Shown piece after piece: positions 25,537-34,192 of a DNA stretch of 37,102 bases. Source of the stretch: Eubacterium sp. (GTDB taxonomy: Bacteria; Bacillota; Clostridia; Lachnospirales; Lachnospiraceae). The notes beneath the pieces are model-generated. The model did no database searches. It was not told the DNA's origin and was given only the letters and a program-made list of their open reading frames with translations. The DNA is taken from NCBI GenBank assembly GCA_017965495.1, contig JAGCPW010000007.1, positions 1 through 37,102 on the forward strand, in the 5' to 3' direction. The position numbers were made by a program, and so were the translations under genes. The stretch's first letter is position 1. Each line of letters opens with the position of its first letter.

Positions 25537-27008
25537 TGTTAGCTAGATTACTTGAAAGAATTGAATATAAAGTAATACAAGGTAATACAGATATTGACGT
25601 TAACAAACTTTGCTACGATTCTAGAAAAGTGGAAAAGGGCGATGTATTTGTCTGCATCAAAGGAAGTGGATTTGATGCGCATGATTTTGTAGATGATGTA
25701 GTAGAAAAAGGTGCTGCAGCTATTATCGTTCAAGATGATGTAGAAGTGCCTGAAAGTGTCACAGTAGTTAAAGTTGAAAATACTAGAAAAGCTCTAGCGT
25801 TTATGTCAGCTGCTTACTTTGACTATCCTGCAGAACAAATTACAACTATCGGTATTACTGGAACAAAGGGTAAAACAACTACCACATACATGGTTAAATC
25901 AGTTCTAGATAGTGTTGGAATTAAAACAGGTTTAATTGGAACTATTGGGGCAGTATATGGAGACGAGATAATAAAGACAGCCAACACTACACCTGAGTCA
26001 TTCATTATTCAGGAAGCTTTTAGAAAGATGGTGGATGCGGGAATACAGTGCGTAGTTATGGAAGTGTCATCACAAGGATTGATGCTAGATAGAGTGACTG
26101 GATTTACATTTGATTATGGTATCTTTACTAACTTAGAGCCTGATCATATTGGGCCAAACGAACACACTAGTTTTGAACATTATTTAGAGTGCAAGGCTAT
26201 GCTTTTCAAACAATGCAAGCATGCCATTGTAAATATAGATGATAAGCACACTGAAGAAATACTAAAAGGTTCAACTTGCGATGTTGAAACTTATGGTGTG
26301 GAAAATGAAGCAGATTTTAGAGCAACTAACATTGAATTATTCACTAAGCCGGGTAAACTTTGTGTTTCATATGATATGACGGGCAAGATGGAAATGCCAG
26401 TCGAGATTCATGTGCCTGGAATATTTAGTGTTTACAACAGTTTGTGTGCGATTGCAATTTGCTCACATCTGACTGATGATAAAGAAGTAATTAAGAAAGC
26501 GCTTATAGACATCAGCGTCAAAGGACGTGTGGAGATAGTTAAAGTGTCTGACAGATTTGTATTTATGATTGACTATGCTCACAATGCTATGAGTCTAGAG
26601 AGTTTGCTCACAAGTCTTAAGGAGTACAATCCAAAACGAATTGTAACTATCTTTGGCTGTGGCGGAAATAGAAGTAAAGATAGAAGATACGAGATGGGCG
26701 AGGTTTCATCAAAGCTTGCAGACTTTACTGTAGTTACTTCAGATAACCCAAGATTTGAAGAGCCTATGGATATCATCAATGATATTTTAGTGGGCATTAA
26801 AAAGGCAGACGGTGAATATGAAACTGTGCCTGATAGAAAAGATGCCATCAGATATGCCATTATGAATGCAAAAGATGGCGACATTATAGTTTTGGCCGGC
26901 AAAGGTCATGAAGACTATCAAGAGATTAAAGGCGTTAAATATCCAATGGATGAGCGCACTTTGATTAATGAAGTAATCTCAGAAGAAGAGGTTAAAAAAG
27001 TTTTATAA
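25536..27008 (+). CDS. murE: UDP-MurNAc-tripeptide synthetase MurE (meso-DAP type)
   Basis: MurE adds the third residue to UDP-MurNAc-L-Ala-D-Glu with ATP. The 490-residue protein has the three-domain Mur ligase layout: N-terminal UDP-binding part (to about 95), ATP-binding domain with GTKGKTTT (109-116), and C-terminal domain. The DNPRFEEP motif (403-410) and GKGHE (about 455-459) fit the meso-DAP-adding class rather than lysine-adding enzymes, agreeing with the dapF gene it overlaps. Length is normal. It ends the scpA-to-murE run; asnB follows after 47 bases. Confidence 0.95.
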   Translation: MLARLLERIEYKVIQGNTDIDVNKLCYDSRKVEKGDVFVCIKGSGFDAHDFVDDVVEKGAAAIIVQDDVEVPESVTVVKVENTRKALAFMSAAYFDYPAEQITTIGITGTKGKTTTTYMVKSVLDSVGIKTGLIGTIGAVYGDEIIKTANTTPESFIIQEAFRKMVDAGIQCVVMEVSSQGLMLDRVTGFTFDYGIFTNLEPDHIGPNEHTSFEHYLECKAMLFKQCKHAIVNIDDKHTEEILKGSTCDVETYGVENEADFRATNIELFTKPGKLCVSYDMTGKMEMPVEIHVPGIFSVYNSLCAIAICSHLTDDKEVIKKALIDISVKGRVEIVKVSDRFVFMIDYAHNAMSLESLLTSLKEYNPKRIVTIFGCGGNRSKDRRYEMGEVSSKLADFTVVTSDNPRFEEPMDIINDILVGIKKADGEYETVPDRKDAIRYAIMNAKDGDIIVLAGKGHEDYQEIKGVKYPMDERTLINEVISEEEVKKVL

Positions 27009-27055
27009 TAGGGATTTTTATTATTTATTGAGGCTAGATAATAGAAAGGTTTATT

Positions 27056-28939
27056 ATGTGTGGAATTTGTGGATTTGTAGGAAAAGTGAATAATAGCAAA
27101 AAGATTCTAAAGACAATGGTAGATAGAATCGCTCACAGAGGTCCAGATGATATGGGAATGTATGTGGATGATTTAGCTGCCCTTGGTCATAGACGTCTTA
27201 GCATTATTGACTTAAATCACGGCGTACAACCCATGTATAATGAGACTGGTGATTTGGCTATTGTGTTCAATGGTGAGATTTATAATCACCTAGAACTAAG
27301 AGAAGATTTGATACGCAGAGGTCACACCTTTGCTAATGATTCAGACACTGAGTGTTTGATTCACGGATATGAAGAATATGGAAAAGATTTCCTAACAATG
27401 CTTCGTGGTATGTTTGCATTTGTTATTTGGGACTCTAAAACTAAGACAATGTTTGGTGCCAGAGACTATTTCGGTATCAAACCTTTTTATTATGCAAATG
27501 TAAATAATTCGTTTGTCTTTGGTTCAGAGATTAAATCTATTTTAGATTTTCCAGGATATAAAAAAGAAGTAAATGAAGAAGCGCTAGAACAGTACTTAAG
27601 TTTTCAGTATTCAGTTTTGCCTGAAACTTTCTTTAAAGGAATATTTAAACTTCCTGCAGGTCATTACTGTGAATTGAAAGACGGCAACTTAGAAATCCAC
27701 AGATACTTTGATCCAAAGTTAAAACCAAAGAATGAAAAAACATTGGAGGATACTGTATCCGATATTGAAAAGGTAGTTCACGAGACAGTAGATGCTCATA
27801 TGATTGCCGATGTGGAAGTGGGTTCGCTTTTATCAAGTGGTGTGGATTCTAGTTATGTGGTTTCAGAATTCCCTGCTGATAAAACTTTTACAGTGGGCTT
27901 CCTAGATAAGAAAAGTAAATATAATGAGATTAGATATGCTGAAGGTTTGGTAGAAGAATTAAATAAGAAAAACTTCAGCAAAACAATAAACAGTGATGAG
28001 TATTTTGATTCTATAGAGACTGTAATGTATTACATGGATGAACCTTTGGCGGACCCATCTTGTATAGCACTTTATTTTGTAGATCAAGTGGCGGCAGAAC
28101 AGATAAAGGTTGTGTTATCAGGCGAGGGAGCAGACGAGTTCTTTGGCGGATATAACATTTACCATGAGCCAATTTCTCTAAAAGGTTATCAGCATACTCC
28201 AAAGTTTATTAGAAAAGCTTTGGCGGGCATTGCTAAACTATTACCTGATATTAAGGGTAGAGATTTCTTGATTAGAGGAAGTAAATCTGTGGAAGAGAGA
28301 TTTATTGGAAATGCCAATATGTTTTCTGTGGAAGATAGAGAAAAACTTCTTAAGACTAAACTTACACATGTGGCTCCAAAAGACTTAGTTGCTCATACAT
28401 ATGAAAAAGCTAAAAACTTAGATGATATATCTAAGATGCAATATATAGATATTAACTTCTGGCTTCAGGGAGATATTCTTCTTAAGGCAGATAAGATGAG
28501 TATGGCGCACTGTTTGGAATCTAGAGTTCCATTCTTAGATATTAAAGTATTTAACTATGCAAAGAGATTACCTACAGAATATAAAGTGACTGATACAGCT
28601 ACAAAGCGTGCATTTAGAATAGCAGCTAAAAAACATATCCCAGAGAAGACTGCTAACAAAAAGAAATTGGGATTCCCAGTTCCTATCAGAGTTTGGCTTT
28701 GTGAAGATGAATACTATAATAAAGTGCTTTCAGTTCTTACAAGTGATACTGCAAAACAATACTTTGACACAGACATCCTTGTAAAACTAATGGAAGATCA
28801 TAAAAACGGTAAAGCAGATAACAGCAGAAGAATCTGGACAGTATATGTTTTCCTAGTATGGCACAAGGTATATTTTGAGGATGAAAACTTTACACCAATC
28901 AACAAAGATTGGCTAAATAAGAGAGTACAAAAACTATAA
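27056..28939 (+). CDS. asnB: Asparagine synthetase, glutamine-hydrolysing
   Basis: AsnB makes asparagine from aspartate, glutamine and ATP. The 627-residue protein starts MCGICGF with the class II amidotransferase nucleophile Cys2, followed by HRGPDDMG, VFNGEIYNH and the synthetase domain with PP-loop LLSSGVDSS and LSGEGADEFFGGY. The PP-loop reads SSGVDSS where many AsnB have SGGxDSS. In some bacteria AsnB-like enzymes amidate DAP in peptidoglycan, and its place after dapF-murE leaves that open. AGAAAGG precedes the ATG. A TATAAT at 27004-27009 lacks a -35, so it may be read from upstream. Confidence 0.92.
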   Translation: MCGICGFVGKVNNSKKILKTMVDRIAHRGPDDMGMYVDDLAALGHRRLSIIDLNHGVQPMYNETGDLAIVFNGEIYNHLELREDLIRRGHTFANDSDTECLIHGYEEYGKDFLTMLRGMFAFVIWDSKTKTMFGARDYFGIKPFYYANVNNSFVFGSEIKSILDFPGYKKEVNEEALEQYLSFQYSVLPETFFKGIFKLPAGHYCELKDGNLEIHRYFDPKLKPKNEKTLEDTVSDIEKVVHETVDAHMIADVEVGSLLSSGVDSSYVVSEFPADKTFTVGFLDKKSKYNEIRYAEGLVEELNKKNFSKTINSDEYFDSIETVMYYMDEPLADPSCIALYFVDQVAAEQIKVVLSGEGADEFFGGYNIYHEPISLKGYQHTPKFIRKALAGIAKLLPDIKGRDFLIRGSKSVEERFIGNANMFSVEDREKLLKTKLTHVAPKDLVAHTYEKAKNLDDISKMQYIDINFWLQGDILLKADKMSMAHCLESRVPFLDIKVFNYAKRLPTEYKVTDTATKRAFRIAAKKHIPEKTANKKKLGFPVPIRVWLCEDEYYNKVLSVLTSDTAKQYFDTDILVKLMEDHKNGKADNSRRIWTVYVFLVWHKVYFEDENFTPINKDWLNKRVQKL

Positions 28940-29002
28940 TTTCAAAACCCGTTTTTACACATAAAAAACGCACTTACTATGCTAAAAAGTTAACCTTGAA
29001 TA

Positions 29003-29031
29003 TTGACTACTTAAGTATTAATATAATACTT
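29003..29031 (+). promoter_or_regulatory. Promoter/operator region of the carboxyl-transfer operon
   Basis: A TTGACT (29003-29008) and a TATAAT (29022-29027) lie upstream of the operon, but the spacing is only 13 bases, so the exact elements are uncertain. An inverted repeat, AAGTATTA-ATA-TAATACTT (29013-29031), covers the -10 and is placed like a repressor operator. The 144-base gap 28940-29083 otherwise holds only a weak hairpin at 28951-28970 after asnB. Confidence 0.5.
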
Positions 29032-29083
29032 GGTAAAAATTGGGTTATAAAACAATTTTACGTAAATTTTGGAGGAAAAATCG

Positions 29084-30421
29084 ATGAGCATTACAAAAGC
29101 AAGAGAGAGAATTGACAATCTTCTTGATGATAACAGTTTTGTGGAAATAGGCGCTCTAGTTAAGGCTAGAAGCACCGATTTTAACGTTAGCGAAACTGAC
29201 ACACCATCAGACGGAGTTGTTACTGGTTACGGACTTATAAACGGAGAATTAGTTTTCGTTTACAGCCAAGATCCAGATGTACTAGGCGGTTCTATTGGTG
29301 AGATGCATGCCAAGAAGATAATGAATATATATGACAAGGCTATTGATATGGGAGCACCTATCATTGGTCTTATTGACAGTTCTGGTTTTAGAGTTCAAGA
29401 GTCTGTAGATGCACTTGAAGCTTTTGGTCAGATTTATTTTATGCAATCAAACGCTTATGGCGTAATTCCACAAATCACAATGTTGTTTGGTGAATGTGGT
29501 GGAGCTTTAAGTGTTCTTTCTAAATTATCTGACTTTACATATATGGAAGAAACAAGTGCAAAATTATTTGTTAATTCACCAAATACTATTGCAGATAATA
29601 AGACGATTGATAGCGCATCTTCAGAGTATCAAGCAGAAGTGGGCAATGTGGATTTTGTGCTTCCTGAAGCAGAGATTTATACAAGTGTTAGAAACTTGAT
29701 TTCAACTATCCCATCTAATTCATCAGTGCCTGCAGTGGATGTGGAAGCTAGTGATGATTTAAACAGAGGAGTTGATATTGAGGATAAAGTTTCTAATCCT
29801 ATCAATGCTATTAAAGAACTATCAGATGATGGTTTTGTTATAGAAGTAAAGAAAGACTTTTCAGAAGACATTGTTACAGCATTTATTAAAATAAATGGTG
29901 CAACAGTGGGTGTAGTTGCAAACAAAGAATTTGAAGGACAAAACAAGTTCACAACAGACGGACTTAAGAAAGCGTCAGACTTTGTAATAACTTGTGACTC
30001 ACTTGGACTTCCTATTTTGACTTTGACTAACTGTGAAGGATTTGATTCAAGTTTTGAAACTGAAAAAGATGGTGTGAGCGAAGCATCTAATTTAGTATTT
30101 GCTTTCTCAAACGCTACAGTTCCAAAAGTTAACCTTATAGTTGGAAAAGCAATTGGAAGCGGATATATGATTATGAATTCAAAATCACTTGGTGCTGATA
30201 TTGTTTATGCATGGCCTAAGGCCAAGGTTTCTGTTATGGAAGCTAAGAAGGCCGCAGAAGTAATGTATGGCGATAGCAGTAAGGTTAGTGAGTTTGATAA
30301 ACTTCAAGGCAACATTCAAAATGTAGCTGCAAGAGGTTATATAGATTCAATTATTGAACCAGTTGATACTAGAAAATATCTTATCGGAGCATTTGAGATG
30401 CTCTACACAAAGGAGATATAA
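29084..30421 (+). CDS. Acyl-CoA carboxyltransferase subunit (12S transcarboxylase/MmdA-like)
   Basis: This family moves a carboxyl group between an acyl-CoA (propionyl-, methylmalonyl-, acetyl- or glutaconyl-CoA) and biotin. The 445-residue protein has the two crotonase-like halves. Half one contains RERIDNLLDDNSFVEIG, SQDPDVLGGSIGEMHAKK, LIDSSGFRVQE and FGECGGALS. Half two contains CEGFDSS, GKAIGSGYMIMNSKSLGAD and YAWPKAKVSVM. It is shorter at the N-terminus than typical MmdA/PccB (about 510), starting directly at the ARERI motif. I use ATG 29084 with GGAGG eight bases upstream. Substrate is not determinable; neighbours point to decarboxylase or transcarboxylase work and not biotin carboxylation. 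Confidence 0.87.
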   Translation: MSITKARERIDNLLDDNSFVEIGALVKARSTDFNVSETDTPSDGVVTGYGLINGELVFVYSQDPDVLGGSIGEMHAKKIMNIYDKAIDMGAPIIGLIDSSGFRVQESVDALEAFGQIYFMQSNAYGVIPQITMLFGECGGALSVLSKLSDFTYMEETSAKLFVNSPNTIADNKTIDSASSEYQAEVGNVDFVLPEAEIYTSVRNLISTIPSNSSVPAVDVEASDDLNRGVDIEDKVSNPINAIKELSDDGFVIEVKKDFSEDIVTAFIKINGATVGVVANKEFEGQNKFTTDGLKKASDFVITCDSLGLPILTLTNCEGFDSSFETEKDGVSEASNLVFAFSNATVPKVNLIVGKAIGSGYMIMNSKSLGADIVYAWPKAKVSVMEAKKAAEVMYGDSSKVSEFDKLQGNIQNVAARGYIDSIIEPVDTRKYLIGAFEMLYTKEI

Positions 30422-30422
30422 G

Positions 30423-31160
30423 ATGAAACGAATTTTATATCTTTCTTGCATTTGCATAGCGTTATGTTTGTGCTTGAGTGGATGCAAGAAGAAAAATGAT
30501 CCAACCGCATATGATGCAAAAGATCTTCGTGAAATACAAATCAATCTAGTTGCAAATGCGTATGAGAACAATCCTACTTTATATAAACAAAGCAGGAATA
30601 TCGACCAATCTAAATACGCACTTGATCAGGAAAAACTTGAGAAAAAACTAGAAGATACTGTTAAGAAGTTTCACAAAGAGTGTGGCAAAATAAAATCAAT
30701 CAAAAAAGATACTGAGTGCAGTTACGTAAATGGTGAAATCAATGTAACAACTACTCTAGATTGTACAAAACGAGATGCCACAGTTACATCATTGTATAAA
30801 TACGATGCAGATAATCATAATGCATTGACATTATATGAAATGACATTTGATGCTAAATACACCACAGGTGAAAAGCTAAGCCAAGCTGGAGCTAACACAC
30901 TGATTGGTATGGGAACAGTATTTGCAGTTTTGATATTCATCTTCTTAGTAATATCATGTTTTAACTTATTCCCTAAAGTTAAAAAGATTATTAAGAGAAA
31001 GAAAAAGATGGATACTGGACCAAGATCTTTCGACACAGTTCAGAAGCAAAAAGAGGAAATGGATGATGGTGAATTGGTAGCAGTAATTACAGCGGCCATC
31101 GCATCACTAGAGAAAAAATCTACAGATAGTTTTGTAGTTAGATCAATAAAGAGAAGATAA
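30423..31160 (+). CDS. Lipoprotein-fused OadG-like gamma subunit of a Na+-pumping decarboxylase
   Basis: OadG/MmdD subunits are small single-helix proteins that hold the carboxyltransferase to the membrane pump. This 245-residue version has a lipoprotein signal with lipobox LSGC (Cys21) and an outward-facing domain (about 27-155, cysteines at 87, 99 and 114) that I do not recognise. One membrane helix follows (about 158-182, GMGTVFAVLIFIFLVIS), then a basic stretch and the OadG-type cytoplasmic end DDGELVAVITAAIAS and FVVRSIKRR. I use ATG 30423 with AAGGAG upstream, one base after the preceding stop. A classical OadG is only about 80-100 residues, so the ectodomain is extra. Confidence 0.82.
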   Translation: MKRILYLSCICIALCLCLSGCKKKNDPTAYDAKDLREIQINLVANAYENNPTLYKQSRNIDQSKYALDQEKLEKKLEDTVKKFHKECGKIKSIKKDTECSYVNGEINVTTTLDCTKRDATVTSLYKYDADNHNALTLYEMTFDAKYTTGEKLSQAGANTLIGMGTVFAVLIFIFLVISCFNLFPKVKKIIKRKKKMDTGPRSFDTVQKQKEEMDDGELVAVITAAIASLEKKSTDSFVVRSIKRR

Positions 31161-31183
31161 TTAGTATTTTGGAGGAAAACAAA

Positions 31184-31543
31184 ATGAAGAGTTATACAAT
31201 TACAGTAAATGGAAAAGCTTACGACGTAACAGTTGAAGAAAAGGGTGAAGTTGCTAGCGCACCAGTTAGTGCTCCGGGCCCAGCAGCTCCAGCAGTGGAA
31301 ACACCAGCGCCGGTTTCATCAGGAACTGAAGGTGATGTTCAAATTAAGGCTCCAATGCCTGGTAAAGTTATGTCTATTAAGGTTAAGCCAGGAGAGCAAG
31401 TAAGCAAGGGTGATACTATTATGGTATTTGAAGCTATGAAGATGGAAAACTCTGTAGTAGCTCCACAGGACGGTACATTGGCTAGCGTAAATGTGGAAGT
31501 TGGTAGTGAGTTTGAATCAGGTGCAGTTCTTGCAACTATGTAA
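31184..31543 (+). CDS. Biotin carboxyl carrier protein (1.3S/MmdC type)
   Basis: This protein carries the carboxyl group on biotin between carboxyltransferase and decarboxylase. The 119 residues comprise a short N-terminal beta segment (YTITVNGKAYDVTV), an Ala-Pro flexible linker (about 24-46) and a biotinyl domain (about 50-119). The biotinylation motif is EAMKMEN, with acceptor K86, and APMPGKV starts the domain. The linker and size match the transcarboxylase 1.3S and MmdC subunits. I use ATG 31184, nine bases after GGAGG, rather than an upstream in-frame ATG at 31169. A biotin ligase elsewhere must modify it. Confidence 0.93.
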   Translation: MKSYTITVNGKAYDVTVEEKGEVASAPVSAPGPAAPAVETPAPVSSGTEGDVQIKAPMPGKVMSIKVKPGEQVSKGDTIMVFEAMKMENSVVAPQDGTLASVNVEVGSEFESGAVLATM

Positions 31544-31547
31544 TTAG

Positions 31548-31569
31548 AAGACTAAGAATATTTAGTCTT
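31548..31569 (+). other. Intercistronic hairpin before oadB
   Basis: AAGACTAA (31548-31555) and TTAGTCTT (31562-31569) are perfect inverted copies around GAATAT, ending one base before the GGAGG of oadB. No U-run follows. It may control oadB translation or mark an RNA processing site. Confidence 0.6.
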
Positions 31570-31580
31570 TGGAGGTACTT

Positions 31581-32723
31581 ATGAATTTTACAGAAACACT
31601 GGATAACCTAGTTAATCAGACAGCGTTTTTAAACTTGTCTGTGGGCAATTACATTATGATTGCCATTGCTTGTGTTTTCCTATTTCTTGCAATAAAAAAA
31701 GGATATGAGCCATTATTACTTGTTCCAATAGCTTTCGGTATGCTTTTAGTTAATATCTATCCAGATATTATTGCACCACCTGTGGGCGAAGATGGAACAG
31801 GAGGTTTGTTATATTACTTCTTCAAACTAGATGAATGGAGTATTTTACCATCACTTATCTTTATGGGTGTTGGTGCAATGACAGACTTTGGACCACTGAT
31901 TGCTAATCCTAAGAGTTTCTTACTTGGAGCAGCTGCGCAGTTTGGTATTTACGGCGCATATTTCTTTGCGATATTTATGGGATTTGGTGGAAAGGCAGCT
32001 GCAGCCATTTCAATCATTGGTGGTGCAGACGGACCTACATCTATTTTCCTTGCCGGTAAATTAGGACAGACGGCGTTATTAGGACCGATTGCGGTGGCGG
32101 CATATTCGTATATGTCCCTGGTTCCTATCATACAGCCACCTATCATGAAACTTCTCACAACCGAGAAGGAAAGAAAAATCAAGATGGAACAACTTCGTCC
32201 GGTTAGTAAACTAGAAAAGATTTTGTTCCCTATAATCGTTGCGATTGTAGTTTGTATGATTCTTCCAACCACAGCACCACTAGTTGGTATGTTGATGCTT
32301 GGTAACTTGTTTAGAGAATCTGGAGTGGTACGTCAGTTACAAGATACTGCGTCCAATGCTCTTATGTATATAGTTGTTATCTTGCTAGGTACATCAGTAG
32401 GTGCAACTACTAGTGCGGAGGCATTCCTAAATGTTAGTACAATCAAGATTGTAATTTTAGGTTTGTTGGCATTCTGTGTTGGTACAGCAGCCGGTGTATT
32501 GTTTGGTAAGATTATGTGCGTGGCTACACGAGGTAAGGTTAATCCACTTATTGGATCTGCTGGTGTATCTGCCGTTCCAATGGCTGCTAGAGTTTCACAG
32601 AAAGTGGGAACAGAAGCAGACCCATCCAACTTCTTGTTGATGCATGCTATGGGACCAAACGTGGCAGGTGTTATTGGTACAGCCGTGGCAGCTGGTACAT
32701 TTATGGCAATATTTGGTATATAA
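31581..32723 (+). CDS. oadB: Na+-translocating decarboxylase beta subunit
   Basis: The beta subunit decarboxylates carboxybiotin and uses the energy to export Na+. The 380-residue protein is nearly all membrane helices, with the conserved re-entrant and ion-binding segments GGADGPTSIFLAGKL (D150), AAYSYMSLVPIIQPP (Y175/Y177) and the C-terminal AVPMAARVSQKVGTEADPSNFLLMHAMGPNVAGVIG. These match OadB, MmdB and GcdB. I use ATG 31581, with GGAGG six bases upstream. It is central to the operon, as the only energy-coupling subunit. Confidence 0.94.
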   Translation: MNFTETLDNLVNQTAFLNLSVGNYIMIAIACVFLFLAIKKGYEPLLLVPIAFGMLLVNIYPDIIAPPVGEDGTGGLLYYFFKLDEWSILPSLIFMGVGAMTDFGPLIANPKSFLLGAAAQFGIYGAYFFAIFMGFGGKAAAAISIIGGADGPTSIFLAGKLGQTALLGPIAVAAYSYMSLVPIIQPPIMKLLTTEKERKIKMEQLRPVSKLEKILFPIIVAIVVCMILPTTAPLVGMLMLGNLFRESGVVRQLQDTASNALMYIVVILLGTSVGATTSAEAFLNVSTIKIVILGLLAFCVGTAAGVLFGKIMCVATRGKVNPLIGSAGVSAVPMAARVSQKVGTEADPSNFLLMHAMGPNVAGVIGTAVAAGTFMAIFGI

Positions 32724-32752
32724 AATAATTTAAAAATAAACGAGGGAAAATT

Positions 32753-34153
32753 ATGGCTAAGAAAGTAAAGATAGTAGAAACAGCATTAAGAGATGCACAT
32801 CAATCTCTAATTGCTACTAGAATGCCTACAGAGGAGATGCTTCCAATTGTCGATAAGATGGACAAGATTGGATATCACGCTGTAGAGTGTTGGGGTGGTG
32901 CTACATTTGACGCAGCACTTCGTTTCCTAAAAGAAGATCCATGGGAGAGACTAAGAAAGCTTCGTGATGGATTTAAGAATACTAAACTTCAAATGTTGTT
33001 TAGAGGTCAAAATATTTTAGGTTATAACCATTACCCAGATGATGTAGTGGAATACTTCACACAGAAGTCTGTATCTAATGGTATCGATATAATCAGAATC
33101 TTTGACTGTCTAAATGATTTGAGAAACTTAGAGACAGCAGTTAAGGCTGCTAAGAAAGAAGGAGCTGAAGCACAAATTGCTCTTTCATATACATTGGGTG
33201 ATGCATACACATTAGATTATTGGAAAGACATTGCTAAGCGTATTGAAGATATGGGCGCAGATTCTCTTTGTGTAAAAGATATGGCAGGACTTCTTACTCC
33301 ATATGCTGCAACAGAACTTGTTAATGCTCTAAGAGATGGAACAGACATTCCGATTGATATGCACACACACTGTACATCAGGTGTTGCTCAGATGACATAT
33401 CTAAAATCTGTGGAAGCAGGTGCTGATATTATTGATACAGCTATCTCTCCATTATCAATGGGAACTTCTCAACCACCTACAGAAGTTATGGTTGAGACAT
33501 TTAAAGGTACAGAATATGACACTGGCCTTGATATGAAAGCGCTTAAAGAAGTAGCAGATTACTTTAAACCATATAGAGAAGAATGTTTAGAGAGCGGACT
33601 ACTTAGTCCAAAGGTAATGGGTGTTAATATTAACACATTGCTTTACCAAGTACCTGGTGGTATGCTTTCAAACCTTGTTTCTCAACTTGATGAGATGGGT
33701 GCTTCTGATAAGTTTGAAGAAGTGCTAGAGGAAGTGCCAAGAGTTCGTAAGGACTTTGGTGAACCACCTTTGGTTACTCCATCATCACAGATCGTTGGTA
33801 CACAGGCTGTGCTTAACGTAGTTATGGGAGAGAGATATAAGATGATCAACCAGCAGGCAAAAGACTTGCTAGCAGGTAAGTATGGACAGACTGTTAAACC
33901 ATTTAACGAGGAAGTCCAGAAGAAAGCGATTGGCGATGAAAAACCAATTACTTGCAGACCTGCAGATTTACTTGAGCCAGCTCTTGCAAAATATGAAGAA
34001 GAAATCAAACAGTGGAAGCAACAAGATGAAGACGTTCTTACATACGCATTGTTCCCGGAAGTGGCAAAAGATTATTTTGAATACAGAGAAGCACAAGCAT
34101 CAAAAGTAGACCCAAAGAAAATGGATAAAGAAAACGGGGCATACCCTGTATAA
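32753..34153 (+). CDS. oadA: Pyruvate/oxaloacetate carboxyltransferase (OadA without biotin domain, 5S-like)
   Basis: This subunit transfers a carboxyl group between oxaloacetate and biotin. The 466-residue protein has a TIM-barrel domain with metal and catalytic residues D14 (ETALRDAHQS), K175 (CVKDMAG), H204 and H206 (DMHTHCTSG), then the conserved C-terminal carboxyltransferase region (VPGGMLSNL, VTPSSQIVGTQAVLNV). There is no biotinyl domain: full OadA and pyruvate carboxylase carry one, but here it is the separate gene at 31184. This is the arrangement of the transcarboxylase 5S subunit and PycB. GAGGG precedes the ATG. It ends the operon before a strong terminator. Confidence 0.92.
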   Translation: MAKKVKIVETALRDAHQSLIATRMPTEEMLPIVDKMDKIGYHAVECWGGATFDAALRFLKEDPWERLRKLRDGFKNTKLQMLFRGQNILGYNHYPDDVVEYFTQKSVSNGIDIIRIFDCLNDLRNLETAVKAAKKEGAEAQIALSYTLGDAYTLDYWKDIAKRIEDMGADSLCVKDMAGLLTPYAATELVNALRDGTDIPIDMHTHCTSGVAQMTYLKSVEAGADIIDTAISPLSMGTSQPPTEVMVETFKGTEYDTGLDMKALKEVADYFKPYREECLESGLLSPKVMGVNINTLLYQVPGGMLSNLVSQLDEMGASDKFEEVLEEVPRVRKDFGEPPLVTPSSQIVGTQAVLNVVMGERYKMINQQAKDLLAGKYGQTVKPFNEEVQKKAIGDEKPITCRPADLLEPALAKYEEEIKQWKQQDEDVLTYALFPEVAKDYFEYREAQASKVDPKKMDKENGAYPV

Positions 34154-34156
34154 AAT

Positions 34157-34188
34157 AAAGGGCAGTTTATCTGCCCTTTTTGTTTTTT
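34157..34188 (+). terminator. Intrinsic terminator of the carboxyl-transfer operon
   Basis: AAAGGGCAG (34157-34165) pairs perfectly with CTGCCCTTT (34171-34179) across TTTAT, followed by a T-rich tract up to 34188. Confidence 0.92.
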
Positions 34189-34192
34189 AGTT

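Noticed and set aside
27004-27042. Separate asnB promoter
   Set aside because: A TATAAT at 27004-27009 and a GATAAT at 27037-27042 exist but neither has a recognisable -35.
28985-29050. Biotin repressor (BirA) box before the carboxyl-transfer operon
   Set aside because: A GTTAACC half-site exists at 28989-28995, but no matching half lies at the required 14-16 base distance.
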